From an uncultured SAR86 cluster bacterium (GTDB lineage Bacteria > Pseudomonadota > Gammaproteobacteria > Magnimaribacterales > Magnimaribacteraceae), in the NCBI GenBank assembly GCA_902618945.1, contig CACNCK010000004.1, positions 20,577 through 84,576 on the forward strand: DNA of 64,000 bases, read 5' to 3'. Below, one piece after another: positions 10,190 through 20,214 of the stretch (position 1 is its first letter; every line of letters starts with the position of its first letter). Below the pieces are notes generated by a model that ran no database searches, had not been told where the DNA came from, and worked only from the letters and a program-made list of their open reading frames with translations. The translations under genes were made by a program, and so were the position numbers.

Positions 10190-11323
10190 ATGAGTAAAGT
10201 TTTAGAACTTACAAAAGAGCTAATATCAAAGAAATCTGTGACACCCGATGATGCTGGATGCCAAAGCATTATTTCTTCAAGATTGGAAAAAGTTGGCTTT
10301 TCAGTGGTGAACCTTAAGTATGGAGATGTGGACAACCTTTGGGCTACATATGGAGATTCCGGCCCTATTTTTGCTTTTCTAGGTCATACTGATGTAGTTC
10401 CCACAGGTCCACTGGAAGATTGGGAGAGTGATCCTTTCATAGCAACTGATAAAGACTCTTTACTCGTTGGAAGAGGAGCAGCAGATATGAAAGGAAGCGT
10501 TGCTGCTTTTGTCACTTCTATTGAAGAATTCTTAGCTGAAGAACCTACCTTATCAGGAAGAATTGCTGTTCTACTGACCAGCGACGAAGAGGGTCCTGCT
10601 GTAGATGGAGTAACTAAAGTTGTTGATTATCTTGAAGAAAAGAACGAAAAAATTGAATGGTGCCTTGTTGGAGAGCCCACAGCTGATAATAGTGTGGGAG
10701 ATGTTATAAAAATAGGAAGAAGAGGTTCAGTTTCAGCCAAGATTATTGTCAAAGGAACTCAGGGTCACGTAGCCTATCCAGAAAAAGCGAGTAACCCTAT
10801 ACATAATTTTTCCTCTTCTCTTGCTGAAATATCTAAGCTCAGCTGGGCAGATGAAACAGGTAAGTTTCAAGATAGTGTTTTACAAATATCTAATCTTAAC
10901 TCAGGTACCGGAGCAACAAATGTTATACCTGGAAGCTTAGAGTTAAGTTTAAATGTACGCCACTCACCCTCAACTGCCGTGCAACAAATAAAAGATGATG
11001 TTGAGTCCATAATCAATAAATACAATGTTGAATGTGAGGTTTTGTGGGAAGTTGGAGGAAAGCCATTTCTTACTACTCAAGAAGAGCTTATCTCAGCAGT
11101 GAAAAGCTCAATAAAAGAAGTGACAGGGTCAGAACCCAAATGCACTACTGATGGAGGTACATCAGATGGTAGATTTATTGCACCTACCGGATCACAAGTT
11201 GTTGAGCTTGGGCCAGGTAATGCATCTATTCATAAAGTAAATGAAAGCGTAAAAAAAGAAGATCTCGAGGAATTGCATAAAATATACAAAACAATATTAA
11301 GTAAACTCCTCACTAATTTATAG
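10190..11323 (+). CDS. dapE: Succinyl-diaminopimelate desuccinylase
   Basis: DapE is a two-zinc hydrolase of the M20 family that releases LL-diaminopimelate. The zinc ligand motif GHTDVVPTG gives His66, with Asp68 beside it. RGAADMKG supplies the bridging Asp99, SDEEG supplies the catalytic Glu pair at 133-134, GEPT gives a further ligand near 163, and the last His is in NASIHKVNE near 351. Length (377) is normal. It closes the map-glnD-dap operon and ends 16 bp from the convergent POT transporter gene. Confidence 0.97.
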   Translation: MSKVLELTKELISKKSVTPDDAGCQSIISSRLEKVGFSVVNLKYGDVDNLWATYGDSGPIFAFLGHTDVVPTGPLEDWESDPFIATDKDSLLVGRGAADMKGSVAAFVTSIEEFLAEEPTLSGRIAVLLTSDEEGPAVDGVTKVVDYLEEKNEKIEWCLVGEPTADNSVGDVIKIGRRGSVSAKIIVKGTQGHVAYPEKASNPIHNFSSSLAEISKLSWADETGKFQDSVLQISNLNSGTGATNVIPGSLELSLNVRHSPSTAVQQIKDDVESIINKYNVECEVLWEVGGKPFLTTQEELISAVKSSIKEVTGSEPKCTTDGGTSDGRFIAPTGSQVVELGPGNASIHKVNESVKKEDLEELHKIYKTILSKLLTNL

Positions 11324-11339
11324 AATTATTAGTATTTCC

Positions 11340-12827
11340 CTAATTCCCTTCCTTTATCTCAGTTGCCTTTAAGAATCTATTTGATATAAGGAGTAAAATT
11401 CCTACTACTGACAGCGCAATAATAATTTGCATAAAGAGATCCGGCATTGAAGCAATACCAGCCTCAAATGATTTGCTTGCAAGTAAGCCTGCAAGACCAG
11501 CCGCCAAAGAAGACGAAAGAAACCAAATTCCCATCATTTGACCTCTGTATCTAATTGGAGAATATTTCGCAGTAGCTGAAAGGCCCACTGGACTCAAACA
11601 TAGTTCGCCTAGTGTGTGAAAAAGATATGTTATAAGAAGAAACTGAATACCAGCTTTTTCATTCTTCATAGCAGCCTCAACACCAAAAATAATTACTAAA
11701 AAACCAATAGCCATAAGGAAACATCCCAAAGCAAATTTTTGAGGTGTATCAGGATCTAAGTTCTTTTTTCCAAGAGAGATCCAAAATGCTGCGAAAAAAG
11801 GAGCAAAAATTACTACCATCAAAGGATTTGCGACCTGAAGAAAGGTCGCTGGCATCTCCCACCCAAAGATAAATAGATCCGTGTAGTCTTTAGCAAAAAG
11901 ATTTAAAGATGAGCCACCTTGGTCAAATCCGGCCCAAAATAATACAGCTCCGAAAAACAATAATAATAACATTTTGATATTTTCAATTTCATCAGTGCCT
12001 AGACCTGCAAAAAAGAATAAATATATGAAGTAAGAAATAGCCACAATTAATATCAAATAAACAGTAAGTTGGTTGAGTAGTTGTGGATCAACACTCCAAA
12101 GTCCAGCAAAGCCTGAAGTAACTACTAAGAAAATAGCTATTGCACTATATTTTAATATATTCATGTACTTTGATTCATCTTCAGTGGGAGCCAAATTAGC
12201 AATTTTTCCAGCTTCTCCTAATGAATTTCTTGTGAAAAGATATTGTAAAACACCAAAGGTCATTCCTACACCAGCGGCTCCAAAACCCCAATGCCATCCT
12301 ACCTTCTCGCCAAGATAGCCACAAACAAGGAATCCGAGCATACTTCCTATGTTGATAGACATATAAAATATCGTATAGCCAGAATCAATTCTTACATCTC
12401 CTGGTTTATAAAGTTGCCCTACGATAGTTGAGATGTTTGGCTTTAAAAGACCTGTACCGATTGAAACAAGAACCAAACCAAGAAAAAAGGTTTTATCATA
12501 AGGAATTGCCAGCACATAGTGACCGAGAGTTATAATAACTGCACCGTAGAGAACTGTTCTCTGGGCTCCAAAAAGCTTATCTGCAATCCATCCGCCGGGC
12601 ACGCATAGAAAATATACTGATGCACCATATATTCCGTAGATCGCCATAGCCTCAGGAGCATTAAGATTCATACCTCCTTCAGTTACCTCCCTTGTCATGA
12701 ACAAAACAAGCAACCCTCTCATTCCATAGAAGGACATTCTTTCCCACATTTCTGTTAAAAAAAGTGTTACTAGACCTTTGGGATGGCCTAAGAAAAAAGT
12801 ATCACTAGATTTGGATATATCATGCAT
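11340..12827 (-). CDS. POT/PTR-family proton-coupled oligopeptide transporter
   Basis: This 495-residue polytopic inner-membrane protein belongs to the proton-dependent oligopeptide transporter family. It carries the family's ExxERxxYYG-type signature as TEMWERMSFYGMRG at the start of the first helix. The middle has GTGLLKPNISTIVGQLY, and the C-terminal half has GELCLSPVGLSATAKYSP, the second POT signature. At least 12 hydrophobic helices are evident. It probably imports di- and tripeptides with protons. The exact substrate cannot be told from sequence. It is a single-gene unit divergent from the RDD protein. Confidence 0.93.
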   Translation of the reverse strand: MHDISKSSDTFFLGHPKGLVTLFLTEMWERMSFYGMRGLLVLFMTREVTEGGMNLNAPEAMAIYGIYGASVYFLCVPGGWIADKLFGAQRTVLYGAVIITLGHYVLAIPYDKTFFLGLVLVSIGTGLLKPNISTIVGQLYKPGDVRIDSGYTIFYMSINIGSMLGFLVCGYLGEKVGWHWGFGAAGVGMTFGVLQYLFTRNSLGEAGKIANLAPTEDESKYMNILKYSAIAIFLVVTSGFAGLWSVDPQLLNQLTVYLILIVAISYFIYLFFFAGLGTDEIENIKMLLLLFFGAVLFWAGFDQGGSSLNLFAKDYTDLFIFGWEMPATFLQVANPLMVVIFAPFFAAFWISLGKKNLDPDTPQKFALGCFLMAIGFLVIIFGVEAAMKNEKAGIQFLLITYLFHTLGELCLSPVGLSATAKYSPIRYRGQMMGIWFLSSSLAAGLAGLLASKSFEAGIASMPDLFMQIIIALSVVGILLLISNRFLKATEIKEGN

Positions 12828-12883
12828 AATAAACTCACAATTTTATATAGAATAATCAAAAAAAATATCTTCTCCAAATTATT

Positions 12884-13294
12884 ATGGAAAATTCAGGTTT
12901 TTTTAAGAGAATCTTTTCTCTTATTTATGACAGTTTACTGATTTTAGGGATAATCTTTTCTTTAACTTTATTACTCGTATTTTTAAATGGCGGAGCGTCT
13001 GAAAATGGTGGATTTATTGATTTACTGCAGCTTTTCGTCACTATTTTCTCTGGGCCAATCTTTTACTCTTATTTTTGGTTGGTTAATGATGGACAGACTG
13101 TAGGCATGCAGGCATGGAAAATAAAGCTTATTTCTGAAGAGAAGTTAACAATAAGAATTTGTCTCTTGCGTTGCGCTTTTTCTACCTTTTCTTTCTTGTT
13201 CTTTGGTCTTGGCTACTTATATATTTTTTTTAACGAAGATAAAAAGTCGCTGGCTGACATAGCAACAAAAACAAGGATTGCTAAGATTAACTAG
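12884..13294 (+). CDS. RDD-family small membrane protein
   Basis: The 136-residue protein begins FKRIFSLIYDSLLILGIIF and continues with a loop reading NDGQTVGMQAWKIKLI. This is the usual RDD-domain layout of three or so helices with the GxTxGxxxxxI motif before the last pair. The function of RDD proteins is mostly unknown, though some are proposed transporters. It is transcribed alone, overlaps lptG by 8 bp at the 3' end, and is divergent from the peptide transporter with a 56-bp spacer. Confidence 0.8.
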   Translation: MENSGFFKRIFSLIYDSLLILGIIFSLTLLLVFLNGGASENGGFIDLLQLFVTIFSGPIFYSYFWLVNDGQTVGMQAWKIKLISEEKLTIRICLLRCAFSTFSFLFFGLGYLYIFFNEDKKSLADIATKTRIAKIN

Positions 13295-14345
13295 ATTTAA
13301 GTCTCCAAAATGAAGCTGTTAAACCAATAACTGCCGCTATAGGAAAAGTAACTGCATAGAAAGGGCTTAGCAGTGAGACAGCTGCCATGCTAGCAAAAAG
13401 ATTTTGAAAAATATTCAAGGAAAATGCGAATAAGATTCCAAAAAGAATTCTTTTACCAATAGAGTCATCCCTCACTCTCCCAAAAACGAAAGATGCAGCT
13501 AGTAAGATTAATGATATTGTTGTGATGGGATGGAATATTTTCTTCCAATACTCCAGAGATAAGTTATTTCTTCTATATTCAGATATGTTTAATTTTAGAG
13601 CTTCATTAAGCTCACCAATAGACAGATATCTAGGAGATAGAATTCTTCTCATATCACTATCTTTAGGACCTTCTTGCCATATTTTTTCTTCTTGAAGGCG
13701 AATAGAATTTGTTTGAAAGTCCGTTATTGTTAAATCAAATAGAGTCCAGATTCCATTTTGACGCTTAGCATATTTCGAATCTATTATTTGGTTAATACTT
13801 CCCTCTTCTCCAAATTGATAAGTCGTGACGTCATTAATAGAATCTTTACTTGGAGAAGTTTTAAAAAAATTAATTGATGAATCAGAAGCAAACCAATAAC
13901 CATCCTCTGTATTGATTCTGTCTTGCTTCAATAATCTATTTTCCTCGTTGGCTTGTGACAATGAAGGGAGTAAAGTCTCTTGAAATAAAAAGGCTATTGC
14001 TATTATCACTATCGCAGGCCTTAAAGATGCTATCGCCATCCTAAAATTCGATTTACCTAAAACTTTTGACCCTATAATCTCCCCTTCTGAGTTTAAGCTT
14101 CCTAAACCAACGATCGCTCCAATAAGGCAAATATATGATAAATATTCATAAATTGAACTTGGAATTGAATAAAAACAATAAATTAGTGCATCAAATACAA
14201 GATAAGAATTTGATATATCAGAGATTTCAGAAATAAATTTAAATAAAAAGTCCAGCAAAGAGATTGCAACTGCAACAATACAAATACTGTGAAATATTCT
14301 CTTTGAGATATTTCTTTCTATTATGTCTCCAAATAAATGAATCAT
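13287..14345 (-). CDS. lptG: LPS export ABC transporter permease LptG
   Basis: LptG is one of two permease subunits of LptB2FG, which extracts lipopolysaccharide from the inner membrane. At 352 residues it shows three N-terminal helices, a large periplasmic beta-jellyroll region (about 125-255) and three C-terminal helices, the YjgP/YjgQ layout. It is the downstream member of the pair and overlaps lptF by 4 bp. The assignment as G and not F rests on gene order, with lptF next to the divergent pepA as in E. coli. Confidence 0.9.
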   Translation of the reverse strand: MIHLFGDIIERNISKRIFHSICIVAVAISLLDFLFKFISEISDISNSYLVFDALIYCFYSIPSSIYEYLSYICLIGAIVGLGSLNSEGEIIGSKVLGKSNFRMAIASLRPAIVIIAIAFLFQETLLPSLSQANEENRLLKQDRINTEDGYWFASDSSINFFKTSPSKDSINDVTTYQFGEEGSINQIIDSKYAKRQNGIWTLFDLTITDFQTNSIRLQEEKIWQEGPKDSDMRRILSPRYLSIGELNEALKLNISEYRRNNLSLEYWKKIFHPITTISLILLAASFVFGRVRDDSIGKRILFGILFAFSLNIFQNLFASMAAVSLLSPFYAVTFPIAAVIGLTASFWRLKSS

Positions 14346-15346
14346 GATTTTATCTTGTGCATATATAAATTCAAAAGAATAGAAAAAACTAAAAAAAGCA
14401 AATGAACCAAAAGAATTGAAATTACATTAGAGGATTCTGAACCTTTGAATGTCAACAAAATCCCTAAGTATGCTGAAAATATTAATAAACCAGGAAGTAT
14501 TTTCGAGTATCTGCCTTTACGCGGAGATCTTTCTGATAATGGCACGGCGATGAAAATACTTAATAATGTCATAAAACTTAAAGAGCTCGACCATAACAAA
14601 GGATTTACTGAATCCTTTGGCTCAAAATTAACTTCACCATAATTTTTCGACATGAAGTCAGCTTTTAACTTGAGATTATCAAACTTGACGGAAAATATTT
14701 CGTCAGGTTCTTCTTTCGAATATGAAAACCCTTTATCAAAATTCAGATCTCCATTTCCTGACCTATTTGGGCTCAATCCCTCAGCTACGATAGTCAAACT
14801 TGATTCCCTAGTGGAATCCTTCACAAGGAGAAAAACATCCTTCAATCCGTCATTTCGCTTTTCCTTCGCATAAATAAGATAAGAATCATTTAATTTGTGA
14901 AATTCACCTGGAAGTAGAGCATCTAAGGTTTCTTCTAGAGATTGAACTTCAAGTAAACTCTTTACCCGCAAATCTAATCCAGGACTAAGCACTAGAGAAA
15001 AGAGAAATATTAACAAAGCTATCAATACTGCAGGAATTGCCAATAGTGAGTAGATTCTTGAGTGACTAAAGCCAAGCTGTTCCATGATCGTAAGTTCATT
15101 TTCTGAGCTAAATTTTCCAATTGTCAAAACAACGGACATAAAAAAACTTAGAGGCAAAATTAATTCTAAAAATTCTGGAAGCCTATACAGGACCACATAA
15201 AAAACAACTTGAGGATTTATTTCACCTCTGGATGCTTGCTCTAAGTATTGTATAGACCTCGAAGAAACGATTATGAGAATAAAAACTACGCTTATAGCCA
15301 GAGTATATGAGAAGATAGTCTTTAAAAAATAACGATTTAAAATCAT
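14342..15346 (-). CDS. lptF: LPS export ABC transporter permease LptF
   Basis: This is the partner permease of LptG. The 334-residue protein has the YjgP/YjgQ topology: N-terminal helices (FLKTIFSYTLAISVVFILIIV and the LPEFLELILPLSFFMSVVLT region), a periplasmic domain, then C-terminal helices. The segment ENELTIMEQLGFSHSRIY corresponds to the cytoplasmic coupling region that contacts LptB. It is divergent from pepA, the conserved gammaproteobacterial arrangement. The 128-bp spacer is AT-rich and must hold both promoters, but I cannot pick clear ones. Confidence 0.9.
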   Translation of the reverse strand: MILNRYFLKTIFSYTLAISVVFILIIVSSRSIQYLEQASRGEINPQVVFYVVLYRLPEFLELILPLSFFMSVVLTIGKFSSENELTIMEQLGFSHSRIYSLLAIPAVLIALLIFLFSLVLSPGLDLRVKSLLEVQSLEETLDALLPGEFHKLNDSYLIYAKEKRNDGLKDVFLLVKDSTRESSLTIVAEGLSPNRSGNGDLNFDKGFSYSKEEPDEIFSVKFDNLKLKADFMSKNYGEVNFEPKDSVNPLLWSSSLSFMTLLSIFIAVPLSERSPRKGRYSKILPGLLIFSAYLGILLTFKGSESSNVISILLVHLLFLVFSILLNLYMHKIKS

Positions 15347-15474
15347 AAACGAGTATTTGAGAATCTATATAGTCAATCCTACTCTTTATTAGAAGAATAT
15401 TCTCTATTTGGAGATAACTTTTATTATTTATTGATAAAATATTAAGACAGCAATCTTTTTTAAAAGGAGAAATA

Positions 15475-16989
15475 ATGAAAAAAAGACTCACACTAAGCCT
15501 TAACCAAGAACTATCAAAAAATCTTTTAAAAACAAAAATAGATGTTTTAGTTGTCGGTGTTTCCGAGGGAAGGACTTTAAATTCAATCGCTGAAAATGTT
15601 GATAAAGCAACTCAAGGTAGTATTAAAAAGCTTATAAAAAGGGGTGAGTTTGAGTCAAAGGTGGGTCAGACAGCTTACATTGCAACTAATGATGGTACTT
15701 CTGCTGAAAGGATTTTCTTAATTGGTTGTGGTAAACCAACGAAAGGTCTTAGCAGTGAAGATCTTGATAAGATTGCAATGTCTGTAACAACTTGTTTAAC
15801 AACAAAAAAATCTTCAACAGGTATTGTTACATTACCTTCCATAAAACATGAATCTAAAGAAAATACCGATGAGACTTTGCTGCAGAAAATAGGTACTGCT
15901 GTTGAAAGCAAGGCTTATACCTACGACGCGAAACTTAATAAGAAAAATAAAAAAATTAATTATCTTAAAAAAGTCTCAATTGTTATTGATTCAAAGCAAA
16001 GTGTAGCTAGATTGCGCAAAGGGCTCAAAACTGGACAAGTCATAGGACAAGGAATGAATGTAGCCAAAGATTTAGCAAATCTTCCTGGAAATGTGTGCAC
16101 TCCATCCTACCTGGCAACAAGTTCTAGATCTGCAGCCAATAAATATAAAAAACTTAGTTGTAGAGTTTATGGCGAAAAGGAGATGAAAAAAATGGGTATG
16201 GATTGTTTGCTTTCAGTTGGAAACGGAAGTGCGCAAGAGTCAAAACTCATTTCAATGAATTATCAAGGTGGAAAAAAAGGCGATAAACCATATGCCATTG
16301 TTGGCAAGGGTATTACTTTTGATACGGGAGGAATAAGCCTCAAGCCTCCTCCGACCATGGATGAAATGAAATTTGATATGTGTGGTGCTGCGAGTGTTAT
16401 AGCGACTATGCAAGTAGTTTCAGAACTCAAACTTCCGATCAATATAGTTGGTGTTGTGGCAAGTGCAGAAAATATGCCAGGTAGTAAAGCCACTAAGCCT
16501 GGTGATGTCGTACGCACAATGTCTGGTAAGACTGTTGAAATATTAAATACTGATGCTGAAGGACGATTGGTCTTAGCTGATGCTTTGACTTATGTTGAAA
16601 GATTTGAACCCCGATCAGTAGTAGACATCGCTACACTTACCGGAGCGGTGATAATGGCTTTAGGTTATTCCACATCTGGACTAATGTCTAATAACGACAA
16701 ACTCGCAGAAGAATTATTAGAGGCTGGCCGTAAAGCTTCAGATAGAGCTTGGCAATTGCCCTTATGGGATGTTTACCAAAAAGATTTGGATAGTAATTTT
16801 GCAGATATCGCAAATATAGGTGGTCGAGCTGGTACGATTACCGCTGCATGTTTTTTATCAAGATTTGCAGAGAAATACCCATGGGCTCATCTCGATGTGG
16901 CCGGAACTGCTAGTTATAAAGGAGCTGCAAAAGGTGGTTCAGGTAGACCTGTACCTCTCCTGAGTCAATATCTCATAGATAAGTCTTAG
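15475..16989 (+). CDS. pepA: Leucyl aminopeptidase (M17)
   Basis: PepA is a two-metal cytosolic aminopeptidase and in E. coli also a DNA-binding accessory factor. The 504-residue protein has an N-terminal macro-like domain and a catalytic C-terminal domain with the family signature NTDAEGRL, the metal/bicarbonate region GKGITFDTGGISLKP, and the late glycine-rich GGRAGTITAACFLSRF. A strong AAAAGGAG ribosome binding site lies seven bases before the ATG. It is followed directly by holC and valS, as in E. coli. Confidence 0.97.
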   Translation: MKKRLTLSLNQELSKNLLKTKIDVLVVGVSEGRTLNSIAENVDKATQGSIKKLIKRGEFESKVGQTAYIATNDGTSAERIFLIGCGKPTKGLSSEDLDKIAMSVTTCLTTKKSSTGIVTLPSIKHESKENTDETLLQKIGTAVESKAYTYDAKLNKKNKKINYLKKVSIVIDSKQSVARLRKGLKTGQVIGQGMNVAKDLANLPGNVCTPSYLATSSRSAANKYKKLSCRVYGEKEMKKMGMDCLLSVGNGSAQESKLISMNYQGGKKGDKPYAIVGKGITFDTGGISLKPPPTMDEMKFDMCGAASVIATMQVVSELKLPINIVGVVASAENMPGSKATKPGDVVRTMSGKTVEILNTDAEGRLVLADALTYVERFEPRSVVDIATLTGAVIMALGYSTSGLMSNNDKLAEELLEAGRKASDRAWQLPLWDVYQKDLDSNFADIANIGGRAGTITAACFLSRFAEKYPWAHLDVAGTASYKGAAKGGSGRPVPLLSQYLIDKS

Positions 16990-17435
16990 TGATGGTAGAA
17001 GCTACTTTTATAGCTTCTGGCAAGAATATGGAAGAAGCTTTGAACTTCACTTGTTCTCTAATTAGTAAATTAATTATGGGCGGAATAGATCTAATTCATG
17101 CTAGTAAAATAGATATTTTTTGTGATGATATAAATGACGCTAAATATTTAGATGAGAGGTTATGGAATGAGCCTAAATATGGACTAATTTCTCATAATCT
17201 AGTTACTAATAAAGCGGATGATCTCATAAATATTGGTTATCCTGGCACTAAGTTCGCTTTAGGTTCTGATTTGATTCTTAATCTATCTCCAGATATGCCG
17301 AAAAACTTAGATGGATATGAAAATTTTATACAGCTAGTAATTATGGATGGTGCCGATCTCAGAGAGAGAGCAGCGAGTACGTGGTCTAAATGTAAAGATC
17401 TAGGATTAAAAACAAAATTCGTAGAGTCAATATGA
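16989..17435 (+). CDS. holC: DNA polymerase III chi subunit
   Basis: Chi links the clamp loader to single-strand DNA-binding protein. The 148-residue protein is weakly conserved but keeps the family pattern LDERLW followed by a HNL motif, and it sits between pepA and valS as in enterics. The start is either the GTG that shares its G with the pepA stop or the ATG at 16992. Both give the same frame. It overlaps valS by 4 bp. A divergent HolD candidate, its partner psi, is found at 25171-25572. Confidence 0.85.
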   Translation: MMVEATFIASGKNMEEALNFTCSLISKLIMGGIDLIHASKIDIFCDDINDAKYLDERLWNEPKYGLISHNLVTNKADDLINIGYPGTKFALGSDLILNLSPDMPKNLDGYENFIQLVIMDGADLRERAASTWSKCKDLGLKTKFVESI

Positions 17436-20179
17436 AGAAAAACTACGAGCCGAGTTCTACTGAAACAGAAATTTACGAGAATTGGGAAAAATCAGACTTC
17501 TTTAAAGCTCAACCTGACGAATCAAAAGAATCCTTTTGCATCATGATTCCTCCACCCAATGTTACTGGAACACTTCATATGGGTCATGGGTTTCAAAATA
17601 CTCTAATGGATGCACTTATTCGCCATAAAAGAATGTCGGGATTCGATACACTCTGGCAAGTGGGCGTAGATCATGCCGGAATAGCAACTCAAATGGTTGT
17701 AGAAAGACAACTTGAAGCTGAAGGATTATCTAGAGAGGAGATAGGTAGAGATGAATTTGAAAAAAAAGTATGGCTTTGGAAGGAAAAATCAGGAAATAAG
17801 ATAACACAACAACTGAGAAGACTAGGCGCTTCTGTTGACTGGTCAAGAGAAGCTTTCACCATGAGCGATGATTTAAGCACAGCAGTCAAGGAGGTGTTCA
17901 TAGAACTTTATGACCAAGGATTGATTTATAAAGGAGAAAGATTGGTCAATTGGGATACAGTACTTGAGACTGCTTTGTCAGATCTTGAAGTTTCATCTGA
18001 AGAAGAAAATGGATCTCTTTGGTATATTGATTACTTTACTTCAGATGGTGAAAAATTAACTGTTGCAACAACTAGACCGGAAACATTGCTTGGAGATACA
18101 GCTCTAGCAGTAAATCCTGAGGATGAAAGGTATAAGGGACAGATAGGAAAAATGGCACTTTTGCCAATTGTGAATAGAGAAATACCTATCATTGCTGATA
18201 GTTATGTTGAAGCAGAATTTGGGACTGGTTGTGTGAAGATTACACCTGCACATGATTTCAATGATTTTGAGATGGGCAAAAGACATGGACTTGAAGTGAT
18301 CAATATCTTAAATTTTGATGGCACTCTAAATGACAAAGTTCCAGATAAATATCAAAACTTAAATATTGAAGACGCAAGAAAACTTATCCTAGAAGACCTT
18401 AATACAATTGGTCAACTGAATAAGACTGAGCCTCATAAAGTCCAGATCCCAAGGAGTGAAAGAAGTAATTCTATCCTTCAACCTTTGTTGACTAATCAGT
18501 GGTTCGTTAATGTTGAAAAACTCTCCCAAGAAGCTATCAGAGTTGTAAAGGAAAATGAGACAGAGTTTATACCTAAGAACTGGGAAAATACCTATTTTGC
18601 TTGGATGAAAGATATACAGGATTGGTGTATCAGTAGGCAGTTGTGGTGGGGACATAGAATACCCGCCTGGTTTGATAAGGATGATAATTTATATGTTGGG
18701 GAATCTGAGAAAGCCGTAAGAGAAAAATATAATCTCGATAATATAGAATTGAAACAAGACGAGGATGTTCTAGATACTTGGTTTTCTTCTGCTTTGTGGA
18801 CGTTTTCAACTCTTGGATGGCCAAAAAAAGAGAACTTACTTTCAAGATATCATCCTACAAGCGTTTTAGTGACGGGGTTTGATATCATTTTCTTTTGGGT
18901 AGCAAGAATGATAATGATGACTACTCATTTCATCAATGAAGTACCCTTCAAGAAAATATTAATTCATGGTCTTATAAAAGATTCAGAAGGTCAAAAGATG
19001 TCTAAATCTAAAGGTAATACCTTGGATCCCTTGGATATCATAGATGGAATTAACCTAGATGACTTAATTAAGAAGAGAACTGAAGGGTTGATGCAACCAA
19101 AAATGAAGGATCGGATCATAAAACAAACCAAAAAAGAATTTCCGAATGGTATCGAAGCTTATGGAACTGACGCATTAAGACTAACTTTCTGCTCGCTAGC
19201 GACAGGTGGGAGGGATATCAATTTCGATATTAAAAGAGTAGAAGGTTACAGAAACTTTTGTAACAAGCTTTGGAATGCGGCCAGATTTATAGATTTAAAT
19301 ATTGACAACTATGGTATTTCCAAAAAGAGAAGTGAAAGTTCAATTGATTCCTGGATCGACTATAAATTCAATCAAACGGTAAAGAAAGTAGACCAATCAA
19401 TGAATGAATTTAGGTTTGATTTGGCCACTAAAGCAATCTATGAATTTATATGGTACGAATTTTGTGATTGGTTCATAGAGCTTCAGAAAATAAGTCTCAG
19501 AAAAAATGACATGAATAAAGCAGAGATTGTTAGGTCTTTGGTCGATATTCTTGAAAAAACTCTAAGACTTGCACATCCAATCATGCCTTTCATAACGGAA
19601 GAAATTTGGAAACAATTTAAGGTGCATCATAATTCAACCCATGAAAGCATAATGATATCTGAATACCCATTAGGTTCAGAAAATACTTCGGAACGAGACT
19701 ACCAATCAGTAGAATGGCTCAAAGACATAGTATCTGGGATAAGAAATATACGTGGCGAGCTTCTTATCAAACCTTCAATTAAAATTTCTTCAATCTTTAA
19801 GGGAGGAGATCAATTAGATAAGGAAAACTTAAATGAAATTGGTGGTTATATACAAAAGCTATGTGGTCTCAAAGAGATTATTTGGGTTGAAGAAAGTTCT
19901 CAGGATATTCCCTCATCAATATTTACTCGAGACAATCTAAAAGTAATGATACCTCTTGAAGGACTGATAGATGCAAAGGAAGAAATGCAAAGGCTCAATA
20001 AGAGAATATCTAAACTTATTCAAGAAAAGGAAATGCTAGGTAGGAAACTTTCTAATCAGAACTTTGTTGAAAATGCTCCAAAAGATCTAGTGGAGGCTCA
20101 AAATGATAGATTTTCTGTTTTATCTAAAGAACTAGAAAATCTTGTTTTGCAAATAAAAGAAATTAAAAAAATGATTTAG
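17432..20179 (+). CDS. valS: Valyl-tRNA synthetase
   Basis: This class Ia synthetase charges tRNA-Val. The 915-residue protein has the HIGH-type motif in PPPNVTGTLHMGHGF near residue 40, the editing (CP1) domain with TTRPETLLGDTA, the KMSKS motif within GQKMSKSKGNTLDP, an anticodon-binding domain and a C-terminal coiled-coil tail (the last 70 or so residues rich in Glu, Lys and Leu). Length is close to the E. coli enzyme (951). It starts with a 4-bp overlap with holC. Confidence 0.98.
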   Translation: MKKNYEPSSTETEIYENWEKSDFFKAQPDESKESFCIMIPPPNVTGTLHMGHGFQNTLMDALIRHKRMSGFDTLWQVGVDHAGIATQMVVERQLEAEGLSREEIGRDEFEKKVWLWKEKSGNKITQQLRRLGASVDWSREAFTMSDDLSTAVKEVFIELYDQGLIYKGERLVNWDTVLETALSDLEVSSEEENGSLWYIDYFTSDGEKLTVATTRPETLLGDTALAVNPEDERYKGQIGKMALLPIVNREIPIIADSYVEAEFGTGCVKITPAHDFNDFEMGKRHGLEVINILNFDGTLNDKVPDKYQNLNIEDARKLILEDLNTIGQLNKTEPHKVQIPRSERSNSILQPLLTNQWFVNVEKLSQEAIRVVKENETEFIPKNWENTYFAWMKDIQDWCISRQLWWGHRIPAWFDKDDNLYVGESEKAVREKYNLDNIELKQDEDVLDTWFSSALWTFSTLGWPKKENLLSRYHPTSVLVTGFDIIFFWVARMIMMTTHFINEVPFKKILIHGLIKDSEGQKMSKSKGNTLDPLDIIDGINLDDLIKKRTEGLMQPKMKDRIIKQTKKEFPNGIEAYGTDALRLTFCSLATGGRDINFDIKRVEGYRNFCNKLWNAARFIDLNIDNYGISKKRSESSIDSWIDYKFNQTVKKVDQSMNEFRFDLATKAIYEFIWYEFCDWFIELQKISLRKNDMNKAEIVRSLVDILEKTLRLAHPIMPFITEEIWKQFKVHHNSTHESIMISEYPLGSENTSERDYQSVEWLKDIVSGIRNIRGELLIKPSIKISSIFKGGDQLDKENLNEIGGYIQKLCGLKEIIWVEESSQDIPSSIFTRDNLKVMIPLEGLIDAKEEMQRLNKRISKLIQEKEMLGRKLSNQNFVENAPKDLVEAQNDRFSVLSKELENLVLQIKEIKKMI

Positions 20180-20214
20180 GGTTTATGAAATCATTTTGGT
20201 TATAATTTAGCATT

